Origin: Arthrobacter sp. B0490
Lineage (GTDB): Bacteria; Actinomycetota; Actinomycetes; Actinomycetales; Micrococcaceae
Assembly (NCBI RefSeq): GCF_002929355.1
Contig: NZ_PJIR01000002.1
Location: 478,033 to 542,032, forward strand
Length of the DNA: 64,000 bases
Direction of reading: 5' to 3'
Positions 7,687 to 21,092 of this stretch are shown here, piece after piece. Numbering within the stretch: the stretch's first letter is position 1; every line of letters begins with the position of its first letter. Both the position numbers and the translations under genes were made by a program. The notes beneath the pieces are model-generated. The model was not told the DNA's origin. It saw only the letters and a program-made list of their open reading frames with translations, and did not search any database.

Positions 7687-9410
7687 GCCTTGGCATCCTC
7701 TCGGTCGGCCGAACCCAGGAAGCTGGCGGCACTGTCATCGGGCGTGTGCGTCTGCTGGAGCTCGGGGTGGTGCAGGTCCAGGGCAGGGCGCTCGGAGCGG
7801 ATGCGCGGCAGCGAGGTGAAGTTGTGGCGCGGCGGCGGGCAGGACGTCGCCCACTCGAGGGAGGCACCGAAGCCCCACGGATCGTCGACCTCGACCTTCT
7901 TGCCGGTGCGCCATGTGACGTAGACGTTCCAGAAGAACGGGATCAGCGACGCCCCGAGGATGAAGGAGCCGAAGGTGGAGAACTGGTTCATCACCGTGTA
8001 ACCGTCCTCGGGGAGGTAGTCCGCGTAGCGGCGCGGCATCCCCTCGACCCCGAGCCAGTGCTGGATGAGGAACGTGGCGTGGAAGCCGAGGAACAGCATC
8101 CAGAAGTGGATCTTGCCGAGACGCTCGTTGAGCATCTTGCCGGTGAACTTGGGCCACCAGAAGTAGAAGCCCGCGAACATCGCGAACACGACGGTACCGA
8201 AGACCACGTAGTGGAAGTGTGCGACGACGAAGTACGTGTCCGACACGTGGAAGTCCAGGGGCGGCGAGGCGAGGATGATGCCGGTGAGACCACCGAAGAG
8301 GAACGTCACGAGGAAGCCAAGGCTCCACAGCATGGGCGTCTCGAACGTCAGCGAACCGCGCCAGAGCGTGCCGATCCAGTTGAAGAACTTCACGCCCGTC
8401 GGGACCGCGATGAGCATCGTCATGAAGGCGAAGAACGGCAGGAGCACGGCACCGGTGACGTACATGTGGTGCGCCCAGACGGTCACCGACAGGGCGGCGA
8501 TGGCGATCGTCGCGTAGACGAGGCCCTTGTACCCGAAGATCGGCTTGCGACTGAAGACCGGGAAGATCTCCGAGACGATGCCGAAGAACGGCAGCGCGAT
8601 GATGTACACCTCGGGGTGGCCGAAGAACCAGAACAGGTGCTGCCACAGGATGGCTCCACCGGCTTCGGGATCGAAGATGTGCGCGCCGAAGCGGCGGTCG
8701 GCTCCGAGTGCGAACAGGGCCGCGGCCAACGGCGGGAACGCCATCAGTACGAGGATCGAGGTGATCAGCGCGTTCCAGGTGAAGATGGGCATGCGCCACA
8801 TCGTCATGCCCGGCGCGCGCATGCAGATGATCGTGGTGATGAAGTTGACGGCGCCAAGAATGGTGCCGAAGCCCGACAGGGCGAGGCCGAAGACCCACAG
8901 ATCTCCGCCGACGCCCGGCGAGAACGTCGTGCTCGAGAGCGGGGCGTAGGCGAACCAGCCGAACGAAGCGGCACCCTGCGGGGTGATGAACCCGGATACG
9001 GCGATGGTGCTGCCGAACAGGAAGAACCAGAACGCCAGCGCATTCAGCCGCGGGAAGGCGACGTCGGGTGCGCCGATCTGCAGGGGCATGACGAAGTTGG
9101 TGAAGCCCGCGAACAGGGGCGTCGCGAACATCAGCAGCATCACGGTGCCGTGCATCGTGAACAGCTGGTTGTACTGCTCCTTGGTCTGCAGGATCTGCAT
9201 GCCCGGCTCGAAGAGCTCGGCACGGATGATCAGGGCCATCACACCGGCGAAGCAGAAGAAGACGAACGACGAGATCAGATACATGAACCCGATCGTCTTG
9301 TGGTCGGTCGAGGTGATCCAGTTGACGACGATGCGTCCCTTGGACCGCGGGACCACGCGGGGAGCGGCTACGGTGCCGGCTTCCTCAAGGGTGTATTCGA
9401 AGGTGGACAT
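7683..9410 (-). CDS. ctaD: cytochrome c oxidase subunit I
   Basis: The 575-residue catalytic subunit of the aa3 oxidase. It reduces O2 to water and pumps protons across the plasma membrane. About 12 transmembrane helices are visible. [11 protein letters not shown] holds a haem a ligand and [10 protein letters not shown] holds the Cu-B His and the cross-linked Tyr. WAHHMYVTG holds two further Cu-B His ligands, and [10 protein letters not shown] holds the haem a3 and haem a ligands. All expected ligands are present. ATG overlaps the ctaC stop by one base (TGATG), and the stop overlaps ctaF, so the three are a tightly coupled operon. The C-terminal tail after the last helix is hydrophilic, about 60 residues. 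Confidence 0.96.
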   Translation of the reverse strand: MSTFEYTLEEAGTVAAPRVVPRSKGRIVVNWITSTDHKTIGFMYLISSFVFFCFAGVMALIIRAELFEPGMQILQTKEQYNQLFTMHGTVMLLMFATPLFAGFTNFVMPLQIGAPDVAFPRLNALAFWFFLFGSTIAVSGFITPQGAASFGWFAYAPLSSTTFSPGVGGDLWVFGLALSGFGTILGAVNFITTIICMRAPGMTMWRMPIFTWNALITSILVLMAFPPLAAALFALGADRRFGAHIFDPEAGGAILWQHLFWFFGHPEVYIIALPFFGIVSEIFPVFSRKPIFGYKGLVYATIAIAALSVTVWAHHMYVTGAVLLPFFAFMTMLIAVPTGVKFFNWIGTLWRGSLTFETPMLWSLGFLVTFLFGGLTGIILASPPLDFHVSDTYFVVAHFHYVVFGTVVFAMFAGFYFWWPKFTGKMLNERLGKIHFWMLFLGFHATFLIQHWLGVEGMPRRYADYLPEDGYTVMNQFSTFGSFILGASLIPFFWNVYVTWRTGKKVEVDDPWGFGASLEWATSCPPPRHNFTSLPRIRSERPALDLHHPELQQTHTPDDSAASFLGSADREDAKA

Positions 9411-10282
9411 CAGCTGCTGCTCCTGGCTGGGTCGGTATCGGGATCATCCTCCGGGTAGGAGTCGCGGTCGTACTCGTCGCCGAGCTGACCGTCTTCGAGC
9501 TGGTCCATCTGCGCGTCGAACTCCTCCTGCGAGACCACCTCGACGTTGAAGAGCATCTCCGAGTGGTACTGGCCGCACAGCTCCGCGCACTTGCCGGCGA
9601 AGATGCCTTCCTTGGTCGGCGTCAGGTTGATGTAGTTGGTGCGCCCCGGGTAGAGGTCGCGCTTCATCAGGAAGCCGGGGACGAAGAAGGAGTGCTGCAC
9701 GTCGCGGGCGTTGAGCTGGAGCTCGACCGTCCGGTTGACGGGCAGGTACAGGGTCGGCAGGTCCTCGATCTGGCCCGCCTCCCCCGTGAGGTGAGCCTGT
9801 ACCCCGGTGGAGTACTTGTCCTCGTTGACGTAGTTGAAGTCCCAGGACCACTGCTTGCCGCGGACGTCCACGATCACGTCGGGGTCCTCGACGCGGGCGT
9901 CGATGCTCGCGATGTCCCGCTCGGTGAAGTAGAAGAACACGAGCACCATGAAGAGGGGGATCGTCAAGTAGAAGATCTCCAGCGGCAGGTTGTAGCTCAT
10001 CTGCCGGGGGTATCCCGTGTCGTTCTTCCGGCGGCGGTACGCCACCATGCACCAGATGATCAGGCCCCACGTGATGACACCGACGGCCAGGGCCGCGATC
10101 CACGAGTTGACCCACAGATCCGTGATGGCTCCGGTGTGGTTGGTGTTGTCACGGTCTGCCGGAAGCCAGCCCTTTTGGGCTTCTGCCGAACAGCCGGTCA
10201 GTAGGAGGGCGCCGGCCAGCGTGATGCTGGAGATCTTCGTGATCCTGACGCGCTTGCTACCGGTTCGGTCCTGCGAACTCAC
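9410..10282 (-). CDS. ctaC: cytochrome c oxidase subunit II (lipoprotein)
   Basis: The 290-residue Cu-A subunit, which accepts electrons from cytochrome c (or the bc1-cc complex) and passes them to subunit I. A lipoprotein-type signal ends in LLLTGC (lipobox Cys about residue 32). Two transmembrane helices follow, then the cupredoxin domain with the Cu-A motif [12 protein letters not shown] (about 232-243), and GKQWSWDF is the electron-entry aromatic stretch. I chose GTG at 10282 ([10 protein letters not shown]) because GGAAGG lies seven bases upstream; the frame is open 20 codons further. The C-terminus is unusually acidic ([20 protein letters not shown]). It is the first gene of the cta operon. 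Confidence 0.93.
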   Translation of the reverse strand: MSSQDRTGSKRVRITKISSITLAGALLLTGCSAEAQKGWLPADRDNTNHTGAITDLWVNSWIAALAVGVITWGLIIWCMVAYRRRKNDTGYPRQMSYNLPLEIFYLTIPLFMVLVFFYFTERDIASIDARVEDPDVIVDVRGKQWSWDFNYVNEDKYSTGVQAHLTGEAGQIEDLPTLYLPVNRTVELQLNARDVQHSFFVPGFLMKRDLYPGRTNYINLTPTKEGIFAGKCAELCGQYHSEMLFNVEVVSQEEFDAQMDQLEDGQLGDEYDRDSYPEDDPDTDPARSSS

Positions 10283-10368
10283 AGACGGACCTTCCTTTTC
10301 TACGTGCGTTGCCACCCGCTCATCAAGCTGCCCGGGGTGCACATCCAGTTTTACTACTCACTGTAGAG

Positions 10369-10380
10369 CTTACCTGTAAG
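10369..10380. repeat. short inverted repeat upstream of ctaC
   Basis: CTTAC-CT-GTAAG lies 87 bases upstream of the ctaC GTG, in the short region between the erpA terminator and ctaC. It is the only clear symmetry there and might mark a regulator site for the oxidase operon. The role is speculative. Confidence 0.25.
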
Positions 10381-10400
10381 ACCCGCGATCCGGTGACATG

Positions 10401-10445
10401 CGAAAGGCCCGGAACACTCCCCTTCGGGGTGTTCCGGGCCTTTCG
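10401..10445 (-). terminator. Rho-independent terminator after the ErpA gene
   Basis: A long hairpin with 5' arm CGAAAGGCCCGGAACAC, one bulged T, CCCC, loop TTC, and the complementary 3' arm ending CCTTTCG. It starts eight bases after the erpA stop on the minus strand and separates erpA from ctaC. Confidence 0.8.
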
Positions 10446-10452
10446 CCACGTG

Positions 10453-10833
10453 CTAGTGGAAGGAGTCTCCACATGCGCAGGAACCGCCTGCGTTCGGGTT
10501 GTCGATGGTGAATCCCTGCTTCGAGATGGTGTCCTCGAAGTCGATGGATGCGCCGGACAGGTACGGGACGCTCATCTTGTCCACGATGACCTCGACGCCG
10601 TCGAAGTCGCGGACGGCGTCGCCGTCGAGGACCCGCTCGTCGAAGTACAGCTGGTAGATCAGTCCCGAGCAGCCGCCGGGCTGTACGGCGACGCGCAGGC
10701 GGAGGTCCGTGCGACCCTCCTGCTCGAGGAGGCTGCGCACCTTGCCTGCCGCGACGTCGGACAGGGCGACCTCGTGGACAGGGAGGTCCGTGGACTCCTG
10801 CAGGGCCTCTGCTTCGGTGGTCGGTGTGCTCAT
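10453..10833 (-). CDS. erpA: iron-sulfur cluster insertion protein, ErpA/IscA family
   Basis: A 126-residue A-type Fe-S carrier of the HesB/IscA family that delivers clusters to apo-proteins. The conserved core PGGCSGLIYQLYFDE holds the first Cys, and the C-terminal CACGDSFH holds the other two. The start MSTPTTEAEAL is set by GGAGAGA upstream; the frame stays open 42 codons further upstream with a basic, non-family sequence. A strong terminator follows directly, so it is probably monocistronic. In related actinobacteria the gene also sits beside ctaC, so the proximity to the oxidase is not special. Confidence 0.92.
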   Translation of the reverse strand: MSTPTTEAEALQESTDLPVHEVALSDVAAGKVRSLLEQEGRTDLRLRVAVQPGGCSGLIYQLYFDERVLDGDAVRDFDGVEVIVDKMSVPYLSGASIDFEDTISKQGFTIDNPNAGGSCACGDSFH

Positions 10834-10980
10834 GGTGTCTCTCCTAGCTCGGACCTTGGTGGATCCGCTCTCAGTGCCGTCCGCGGTGTGGCGCGCACGG
10901 CTTTGTCCAATCGTACGCCGGGCCCACTCTCCTTCTAACGGCCGGGAGGCCCGAAACATTTCCGCCCTCCCCGACCGGCG

Positions 10981-12411
10981 TCAGCCCTGGTCGCCGAGCA
11001 GCCCGCCCTCGTTGATCCGGGCGAGGAGGATGGCCTCGGCCAGGACGGCCTTCCGGAATTCGTCGAGGTGCAGGGATTCGTTGGCGCTGTGGGCCCTCGA
11101 GTCAGGGTCCTCGACGCCGGTGATCAGGATCTGCGCGGAGGGGAAGAGCTCGGTGAGGTCGGCGATGAACGGGATGGAGCCACCCATGCCCGCTTCGACC
11201 GCGGGCACTCCCCACGCCTCCTCGAGCGCGTCGAGTGCCAGGCGCGACGCCGGTTCGCTCGTGTCGGTGCGGAAGGGGCTGCCGGTCTCCCCCGGCGTGA
11301 AGGTCACCCGGGCGCCGAAGGGGGCGTGGTCCTCGACGTGCCGGCGGACGGCGTCCATGGCCACCTGCGGGTCCTCGCCGGGCGCCAGGCGGAGGCTGAA
11401 CTTGGCGCGGGCGCGCGGCAGGAGCGTGTTCGATGACAGGGCGACGCTCGGGACGTCCATGCCGATGATGGAGAGCGCAGGCTTGTGCCACAGCCTGGAC
11501 GCGATGGAGCCGGTCCCGGCGAGCTGCACGCCCTCGAGCACCGAGGCGTCCGACCGGTAGTCCGCTTCCGCGTAGTCCACGGTCGCGTGGTCCCCGCCCT
11601 GGAGGCCCGCGATGGCGACGTCGCCGGCGGCGTCGTGCAGGGTCGCGATGAGCCGCGCGAGCAGGGTCGGGGCGTCGAGTACGGGACCGCCGAACATGCC
11701 GGAGTGGACTGCGTGGTCGAGGACCTGCACCTCGATGGTGCCGTCCACGAGGCCCCGCAGGCTCGTGGTGAGCGCGGGCACGCCCACCTTCCAGTTGCTG
11801 GAATCGGCGACGACGATGACGTCTGCCTCGAGGTCCTGCCGGTAGGTCTCGAGGAACGAACGGAAGGTCGGCGACCCGGCCTCCTCCTCGCCCTCGATGA
11901 AGAGCGTCACCCCCACCCCGAAGGAATCGCCGAGCACGTCGGACAGGGCCCGGAAGGCACCGATGTGGGCCATGATGCCCGCCTTGTCGTCGGCTGCGCC
12001 GCGGCCGTAGAGCCTGCCGTCGCGTTCGGTGGCCACGAACGGCTCGCTCTCCCAGAGCGAGGGGTCGCCGGGCGGCTGGACGTCGTGGTGGGCGTAGAGG
12101 AGCACGGTCGGGCGGTCGCCGACGGCGGGGCGGCGGGCGACGACGGCCGGTCCGCCCGGGGTGCCGGCGTTGTCGACGCGGAGGATGCGCACGTCCCCGA
12201 TGCCGGCGTCACGGATGAGCGCGGCCACGGCCTCGGCGCTGCGGTCCAGTTCGGCGGCGTCGAAGGCTTCCCAGGCGATCCCGGGGATGGCGACGAGGTC
12301 GGCGAGCTGTTCGACGATCCGGGGGAACGCCGCGTCGACGCTCGCCCGCAGCTGCTCGACGACGCGGGAGGGCTCGTTCGGATGCGCGGTAGGAGTACTC
12401 ATGGAGGTCAT
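10981..12411 (-). CDS. M20 family metallopeptidase (dipeptidase)
   Basis: A 476-residue zinc peptidase of the M20/ArgE-DapE-CNDP family, most like the dipeptidases that act on a broad range of peptides in the cytoplasm. Metal and catalytic motifs are in order: LLYAHHDVQPPGD (metal His and Asp), GRGAADDKAGIMAH (bridging Asp), IEGEEEAGSP (catalytic and metal Glu), and the C-terminal His in DSRAHSANE. A dimerisation lid domain occupies about residues 210-380. ATG at 12411 has a weak TAGGG upstream; a second in-frame ATG three codons later is possible. It is divergent from the DUF3043 gene. Confidence 0.9.
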   Translation of the reverse strand: MTSMSTPTAHPNEPSRVVEQLRASVDAAFPRIVEQLADLVAIPGIAWEAFDAAELDRSAEAVAALIRDAGIGDVRILRVDNAGTPGGPAVVARRPAVGDRPTVLLYAHHDVQPPGDPSLWESEPFVATERDGRLYGRGAADDKAGIMAHIGAFRALSDVLGDSFGVGVTLFIEGEEEAGSPTFRSFLETYRQDLEADVIVVADSSNWKVGVPALTTSLRGLVDGTIEVQVLDHAVHSGMFGGPVLDAPTLLARLIATLHDAAGDVAIAGLQGGDHATVDYAEADYRSDASVLEGVQLAGTGSIASRLWHKPALSIIGMDVPSVALSSNTLLPRARAKFSLRLAPGEDPQVAMDAVRRHVEDHAPFGARVTFTPGETGSPFRTDTSEPASRLALDALEEAWGVPAVEAGMGGSIPFIADLTELFPSAQILITGVEDPDSRAHSANESLHLDEFRKAVLAEAILLARINEGGLLGDQG

Positions 12412-12443
12412 GCCAGAACCCTACACAGGCGGGCTCCCGCGGT

Positions 12444-12491
12444 GGACGGGCCGGCGGACGGGTCGGCGGACGGGCCGGCGGACGGGCCGCG
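12444..12491. repeat. four tandem copies of a 12-bp repeat
   Basis: GGACGGGYCGGC is repeated head to tail four times (12444, 12456, 12468, 12480). Copies 1 and 3 are identical, copy 2 has a T, and copy 4 ends GCG. It lies between the divergent M20 peptidase and DUF3043 genes, upstream of both. It looks like a slippage-prone minisatellite; any regulatory effect is unknown. Confidence 0.8.
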
Positions 12492-12559
12492 CGGCCGTCC
12501 GCGGTGCCGTCCGACCGGACCGTGAGGACCGGACCGGCGAGGCGCGTCCGGCGAGCCGG

Positions 12560-12565
12560 TATCCT
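12560..12565 (+). promoter_or_regulatory. -10 box of the leaderless DUF3043 mRNA
   Basis: TATCCT ends six bases before the GTG start at 12572, so transcription should begin at or beside the start codon. TAGGG directly before the GTG is too close to serve as a ribosome binding site. No clear -35 box is seen. Confidence 0.5.
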
Positions 12566-12571
12566 GTAGGG

Positions 12572-13162
12572 GTGTTCGGACGAAATAAGGAAGCACCCTC
12601 TGCCCAGGAAGTCGTTGACAGCGCTTCACCTACCCCCGAGACCCGGCGCGTACAGGGCAAGGGCGCCCCGACGCCCAGGCGCAGCGTGCAGCAGGCCGCC
12701 CGCAAGCGGCCGCTCGTGCCTGCCGACCGCAAGGCGGCCCGGGACAAGGACAAGTCGTCGGTGCGGGATGACCGCGCCAGGATGCGGCAGGCCCTCGACA
12801 CCGACGACGAGCGCTACCTGCCGCTGCGGGACAAGGGCCCGAGCCGGCGCTTCATCCGCCAGTTCGTCGACGCCCGGGTGAACATCGGGGAGTTCCTGAT
12901 GATCGCCGCGCTGGTGTTCGTGGTCCTGAGCTTCTTCCAGTCCCTCGCCGTACAGAGCGCCGTCCTGATGGCGTTCTGGGTGCTCATCGTCGCCGTGGTC
13001 GTCGACTGCGTGCTGCTGCGCCGGAAGCTGAAGAAGAAGCTGACCGAGAAGTTCGGCGGCCCCAACCAGGGCGACCTCTGGTACGGGGTGACCCGCGCTT
13101 TGCAGCTGCGCCGGTTGCGCCTGCCGAAGCCGCAGGTCAAGCGCGGACAGTACCCCGCCTGA
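12572..13162 (+). CDS. DUF3043 membrane protein
   Basis: A 196-residue actinobacterial protein of unknown function. The N-terminal half is hydrophilic and basic (ARKRPLVPADRKAARDKDKSS), and RRFIRQFVDAR is a conserved stretch before two transmembrane helices (about residues 108-128 and 131-151). The C-terminus is basic and ends in LPKPQVKRGQYPA. The GTG start encodes VFGRNKE, which matches the usual MFGR start of the family, and a -10 box six bases upstream argues for a leaderless transcript. The open frame extends much further upstream through the tandem repeat, but that part is not family-like. Confidence 0.85.
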   Translation: MFGRNKEAPSAQEVVDSASPTPETRRVQGKGAPTPRRSVQQAARKRPLVPADRKAARDKDKSSVRDDRARMRQALDTDDERYLPLRDKGPSRRFIRQFVDARVNIGEFLMIAALVFVVLSFFQSLAVQSAVLMAFWVLIVAVVVDCVLLRRKLKKKLTEKFGGPNQGDLWYGVTRALQLRRLRLPKPQVKRGQYPA

Positions 13163-13190
13163 TCCGGGCGCGGTGCGCCGTGTCCTCCGG

Positions 13191-13220
13191 GAAGAGCCGG
13201 GCCTTCGGGCCCGGCTCTTC
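13191..13220. terminator. terminator between DUF3043 and pyrD
   Basis: A perfect 13-bp stem (GAAGAGCCGGGCC with its complement) closed by a TTCG tetraloop. It lies between two convergent genes and may serve both. Confidence 0.75.
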
Positions 13221-13277
13221 CTGTGTCGCGGGGGTCAGGCGGGTAGCGGTCGGGCGGAGCCGGCGTCGGAGCTTGAT

Positions 13278-14360
13278 TCAGGCACGGGCGCGACGCTGCC
13301 GGTCCGCCAGTCCGCGGTTGATCCGGCGTGCCCAGAAAGGCCCCTCGTAGAGGAAGGCCGTGTACCCCTGCACGAGCGTGGCACCGGCCTCGAGCCGCTC
13401 GATGACGTCGTCGGGGGTCTCGACGCCACCGACCGAGACGATGGCCAGCCGGTCGCCGACGGCGGACCGGAGCCGCGCGAGGACCTCGAGCGACCGCGCC
13501 TTCAGCGGTGCCCCACTGAGGCCGCCGACGCCCTTGGCCATCACGGCGGCCGGGTCGGTGGTGAGGTTCCCGCGGGTGATGGTGGTGTTCGTGGCGACGA
13601 TGCCGTCGAGCCCGAGGTCCAGGGCGAGGGCACCGACGTCGTCCAGGTCCTGGTCCGTGAGGTCGGGGGCGATCTTGACGAGGAGCGGGACGTGGCGTCC
13701 GGCCGCGCCGTCGGCCGTGGTACGCACTGCTTCCAGCAACGGCCGCAGGGACTCGACGCTCTGCAGCAGCCTGAGCCCCGGCGTGTTCGGTGAGGACACG
13801 TTGACCACGAGGTAGTCCGCCGCGGGGGCGAGCCGGCCGGCGCTCACGAGGTAGTCGGCGACGGCGTCGGCGATGTCCACCTTCTTGGTCTTCCCGATGT
13901 TCACGCCGACGACGGGCCGCTGCCGCGCGCCGTAGCGGCGGGCCAGGCGCTGCCGGGCCGACGTGAGGCGCGGCGCGACGGCGGCGGCGCCGTCGTTGTT
14001 GAAGCCCATCCGGTTGATGACCGCCCTGTCCTCGACGAGGCGGAACAGGCGGGGCGCCGGGTTGCCGGGCTGGGCCTGGCCGGTGATCGTCCCGATCTCG
14101 ACATGACCGAACCCGAGCGCGGTCAGTGACAGCACGCCGTTGCCGGCCTTGTCGAAGCCGGCGGCCAGGCCGAAGGGCGAGGGGAACTCAAGCCCGAAGG
14201 CGGTGGTCGCGAGGCTCGGATCCGGTGCGCAGAAGCGACGCAGCCCCCAGCCCACGGGTGTGCGGTCGGCGGCGCGGATGAGGGCGAACCCGATCCGGTG
14301 CGCCCTCTCGGCGTCCATGCCGGAGAAGGCGATCCGGAAGAAGGTCGGGTAGAAACGCAT
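13278..14360 (-). CDS. pyrD: dihydroorotate dehydrogenase, quinone type (class 2)
   Basis: A 360-residue FMN enzyme that oxidises dihydroorotate to orotate in pyrimidine synthesis and passes electrons to the membrane quinone pool. The N-terminal amphipathic helix [21 protein letters not shown] is the membrane and quinone-binding part that marks class 2. [28 protein letters not shown] (catalytic Ser) and NTTITR are conserved. Length is normal. The gene stands apart from other pyr genes. It is divergent, with a short gap, from the lipase-like hydrolase gene. Confidence 0.95.
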   Translation of the reverse strand: MRFYPTFFRIAFSGMDAERAHRIGFALIRAADRTPVGWGLRRFCAPDPSLATTAFGLEFPSPFGLAAGFDKAGNGVLSLTALGFGHVEIGTITGQAQPGNPAPRLFRLVEDRAVINRMGFNNDGAAAVAPRLTSARQRLARRYGARQRPVVGVNIGKTKKVDIADAVADYLVSAGRLAPAADYLVVNVSSPNTPGLRLLQSVESLRPLLEAVRTTADGAAGRHVPLLVKIAPDLTDQDLDDVGALALDLGLDGIVATNTTITRGNLTTDPAAVMAKGVGGLSGAPLKARSLEVLARLRSAVGDRLAIVSVGGVETPDDVIERLEAGATLVQGYTAFLYEGPFWARRINRGLADRQRRARA

Positions 14361-14428
14361 GGGTCAAGAGTTCCATGATGGATGCAGGAGCATCAACTCG
14401 GGGCGTCGAGAGGACGATAATGTCCAGC

Positions 14429-15511
14429 ATGGACGAGTCCTGGACCGAGGACATCCTCGGACCCCCCTTCCGTGCGCTGACGCTGCCCCTCGAACCCGAC
14501 GACGAGGGCCCGCGGGTCGCGACGCTCGTCGCGTACGAGCCGGACGGCGCCGGCGGCCCCTCCGAGCAGGCGGGACCCGCCCGTGCCGTGCTGTACGTCC
14601 ACGGCTTCAGCGACTACTTCTTCCACGAGGAACTCGCCCGGACCCTGCACCTGCACGGCTGGGAGTTCTTCGCCCTCGACCTGCACAAGTACGGGCGGAG
14701 CCTGCTGCCCGGCCAGACCCCCGGCTACGTGTCCACGCTCGAGCACTACGACGCGGACCTCGAGGCCGCGATACTCGCCCTCGAGCAGCGGGTCGCGGCC
14801 CGACGCGGCGCGCCCACAGCCGTCGATCTCGTCCTGGTCGCCCATTCGACCGGCGGGCTTGTCGCCACGCTCTGGGTGGCACGCAACCCGGGCCGGATCG
14901 CCGCCCTCGTCCTGAACAGCCCGTGGCTCGACACCCCGGGCACGCCGCTCCTGAAGCGGGCGGTCCGCGGGATCCTGACCGCGGCGTCCCGCCGCTGGCC
15001 GAAGGCGCGCCTTCGCCTGCCCGAACCCGGCTCGTCCTTCCGCAGCATCAGCGACTCCCGCGACGGGGAATGGCGCATCGACCCGGTCTGGCGTCCCGAG
15101 GCGGGCTTCCCCGTCACGGTCGGCTGGCTCTCCGGCGTCCTCGCCGCCCACGACGTACTCGCGAGGGGGATCTCGGTCCGGGAGCCGGTCCTCGTCCTGT
15201 GTTCGACGGCGTCGACCCTCGGCACCGCCTGGAAGAACGCGAAGCTCGCGACGGACAGCGTCCTCGATGTGGCGCCCATGGTGCGACGCGCGGCGGAACT
15301 CGGCCCGAGGGTGACCATCCGGCGGATCCACGGCGCCCTGCACGACGTCTTCCTGTCCCGCGGCGAGGTGCGCAGGCTCGCCGTCGACAGTGCAGCCTGG
15401 TGGCTCGACGCCTATGTGCCGGTGCGGGCGGAGAACAGCGACGTGCTCCCCCGGGGCATGACGGCCGGGGGCGCGCCGCGTATCCCGGCCGAACGACCGG
15501 CGCAGGACTAG
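14429..15511 (+). CDS. alpha/beta hydrolase (lysophospholipase-like)
   Basis: A 360-residue serine hydrolase resembling monoacylglycerol lipase/lysophospholipase enzymes. [12 protein letters not shown] is the oxyanion turn, AHSTGG the nucleophile elbow, and [10 protein letters not shown] carries the catalytic His. The protein has no signal peptide. The start is uncertain. GATAAT (14416-14421) is followed after seven bases by ATG at 14429, as in a leaderless mRNA. The ATG at 14420 overlaps that box but has a GAGAGGA sequence upstream and would add three residues. Its stop codon shares three bases with the stop of the convergent uppS gene. The substrate is unknown. Confidence 0.85.
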   Translation: MDESWTEDILGPPFRALTLPLEPDDEGPRVATLVAYEPDGAGGPSEQAGPARAVLYVHGFSDYFFHEELARTLHLHGWEFFALDLHKYGRSLLPGQTPGYVSTLEHYDADLEAAILALEQRVAARRGAPTAVDLVLVAHSTGGLVATLWVARNPGRIAALVLNSPWLDTPGTPLLKRAVRGILTAASRRWPKARLRLPEPGSSFRSISDSRDGEWRIDPVWRPEAGFPVTVGWLSGVLAAHDVLARGISVREPVLVLCSTASTLGTAWKNAKLATDSVLDVAPMVRRAAELGPRVTIRRIHGALHDVFLSRGEVRRLAVDSAAWWLDAYVPVRAENSDVLPRGMTAGGAPRIPAERPAQD

Positions 15512-16311
15512 GAGGACAGGCGCGTGTCGGTGGAGCGGTCCACCGCTCCCCCGTAGCGCCGGTCGCGGGCCGCGTACTCCTCGATGGCCCGCCAGAGCGT
15601 GCGGCGGTCGACGTCCGGCCACAGCGTGTTCATGAACACCATCTCCGCGTAGGCGGACTGCCACAGCATGAAGTTGGAGAGCCTCTGCTCGCCCGACGTG
15701 CGGAGGAACAGGTCGACGTCGGGCAGGTCCGGTTCGTCGAGGTAGCGCTGGATGGTCTTCTCACTGACCGACGACGCCTTGAGCGTCCCGGCGGCCACGT
15801 CCTCGGCGATGGCCCGGGCGGCGTCGGCGATCTCGGCCCGGCCGCCGTAGTTGACGCACATCGTGAGCGTGCACGTGGTGTTGTCCACGGTGTGCCGCTC
15901 CGCGTCCTCCAGTTCGCGGATGACCGACTGCCACAGTTTCGGACGGCGGCCGGACCAGCGGATGCGGACGCCCCACTCGTCGAGCTGGTCGCGCTGGCGC
16001 CTCAGGACGTCCTTGTTGAATCCCATGAGGAAGCGGACCTCCTCGGGTGAACGCTTCCAGTTCTCGGTGCTGAAGGCGTACACGGAGACATGGCGGACGC
16101 CGATCTCGATCGCGCCCGCCATGACGTCGAGGAGCGCCGCCTCGCCGGCCTTGTGCCCCTCCGTCCGGGGCAGGCCCCGCTCGTTGGCCCAGCGGCCGTT
16201 GCCGTCCATGACGATCGCCACGTGCGCGGGGACGAACTGCCGCGGGATGGACGGCACCTGCTCCCCGCTCGGGTGCGGCCAGGGCGCCACGGGTCGGGCT
16301 GGGTTCTTCAT
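15508..16311 (-). CDS. uppS: isoprenyl (undecaprenyl/decaprenyl) diphosphate synthase
   Basis: A 267-residue cis-prenyltransferase that builds the C50-C55 lipid carrier for peptidoglycan from farnesyl diphosphate and isopentenyl diphosphate. [20 protein letters not shown] holds the catalytic Asp and the DGNGRW signature. [29 protein letters not shown] and ELYF-like positions near the end are conserved. The ATG overlaps the recO stop (ATGA), so it is coupled to recO, a common actinobacterial pair. Confidence 0.95.
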   Translation of the reverse strand: MKNPARPVAPWPHPSGEQVPSIPRQFVPAHVAIVMDGNGRWANERGLPRTEGHKAGEAALLDVMAGAIEIGVRHVSVYAFSTENWKRSPEEVRFLMGFNKDVLRRQRDQLDEWGVRIRWSGRRPKLWQSVIRELEDAERHTVDNTTCTLTMCVNYGGRAEIADAARAIAEDVAAGTLKASSVSEKTIQRYLDEPDLPDVDLFLRTSGEQRLSNFMLWQSAYAEMVFMNTLWPDVDRRTLWRAIEEYAARDRRYGGAVDRSTDTRLSS

Positions 16312-17054
16312 GCACGCTCCACATGTTTGAGGGAGGCGACCCCGCGTTCGAGGTGCCATTGCAGGTACGCCCCGACGAGGCCGGCGGCCTCGCGGCGCGC
16401 ACCGGTCTCGGAGGCGTCCGCGGTGGTCCAGTCGCCCGTGAGGAGTGCCCCGAGCAGATCCATCGTCGCGGACGAGGGCGAGGCCGCCCCGGGGGGCCTG
16501 CAGTCCGCGCAGACTGCTCCGCCGAGCGGCGCCGAGAAGGCGGAGTGGGGTCCGGGCACGCCGCACCGCGCGCAGTCCGTGAAGCTGGGAGCCCATCCCG
16601 CGGTCGAGAGGGCGCGCAGCAGGTAGGAGTCGAGGATGAGCTCCGACGGGTGCAGGTCACGGCTGAGGGCCGAGAACGCGCCGGCGACGAGGGCGTACTG
16701 GGCACTTCCCGCTTCGCCGATGTCGGTGAGGCGCTCCGCCGTCTCGGCGATGGCCGTCGCGGCGGTGTAGCGCCCGTAGTCGGAGGCGATGCCGTGCCCG
16801 TACGCGCCCTTCGTCTGGGCCTGGGTGATGATGTCCAGGTTGCGTCCGTGCGCGAGGAGCAGCTCCACCGACATGAACGGCTCCAACCGGGATCCGAACT
16901 TGCTGCTGGTCCGCCGCACGCCCTTGGCCACGGCGCGCACCTGGCCCTGGTCGCGGGTCAGGAGCACGATGATGCGGTCCGCTTCACCGAGCTTGTAGGT
17001 GCGGAGGACGACACCTTCGGCGCGGTAGGTACGTGATGCTGAGGAGGACGGCAC
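16308..17054 (-). CDS. recO: DNA repair protein RecO
   Basis: A 248-residue recombination mediator that helps RecA load at gaps with RecR. An N-terminal OB fold (about residues 6-80: [24 protein letters not shown]) is followed by a helical domain with a four-Cys zinc site (CARCG...CADC, about 168-190). I chose the GTG start at 17054 ([14 protein letters not shown]) because GGGAGAAT lies just upstream and the family starts here. It is co-transcribed with uppS through a 4-bp overlap, and leuA lies 95 bp upstream on the same strand. Confidence 0.92.
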   Translation of the reverse strand: MPSSSASRTYRAEGVVLRTYKLGEADRIIVLLTRDQGQVRAVAKGVRRTSSKFGSRLEPFMSVELLLAHGRNLDIITQAQTKGAYGHGIASDYGRYTAATAIAETAERLTDIGEAGSAQYALVAGAFSALSRDLHPSELILDSYLLRALSTAGWAPSFTDCARCGVPGPHSAFSAPLGGAVCADCRPPGAASPSSATMDLLGALLTGDWTTADASETGARREAAGLVGAYLQWHLERGVASLKHVERA

Positions 17055-17149
17055 GTTCCCATTCTCCCACCTGCCACCCCCGTCGGAGCCGACCGCGGGG
17101 CCGGCGGAAGGGGGTGGCGGGCCGGGTGCGGCGGACAGGACGCGGACGG

Positions 17150-21075
<3,926 letters not shown>

Positions 21076-21092
21076 GGGCCGCGGGGCTTCCC

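Noticed and set aside
12444..12491. CRISPR array
   Set aside because: The units are 12 bp, contiguous and without spacers.
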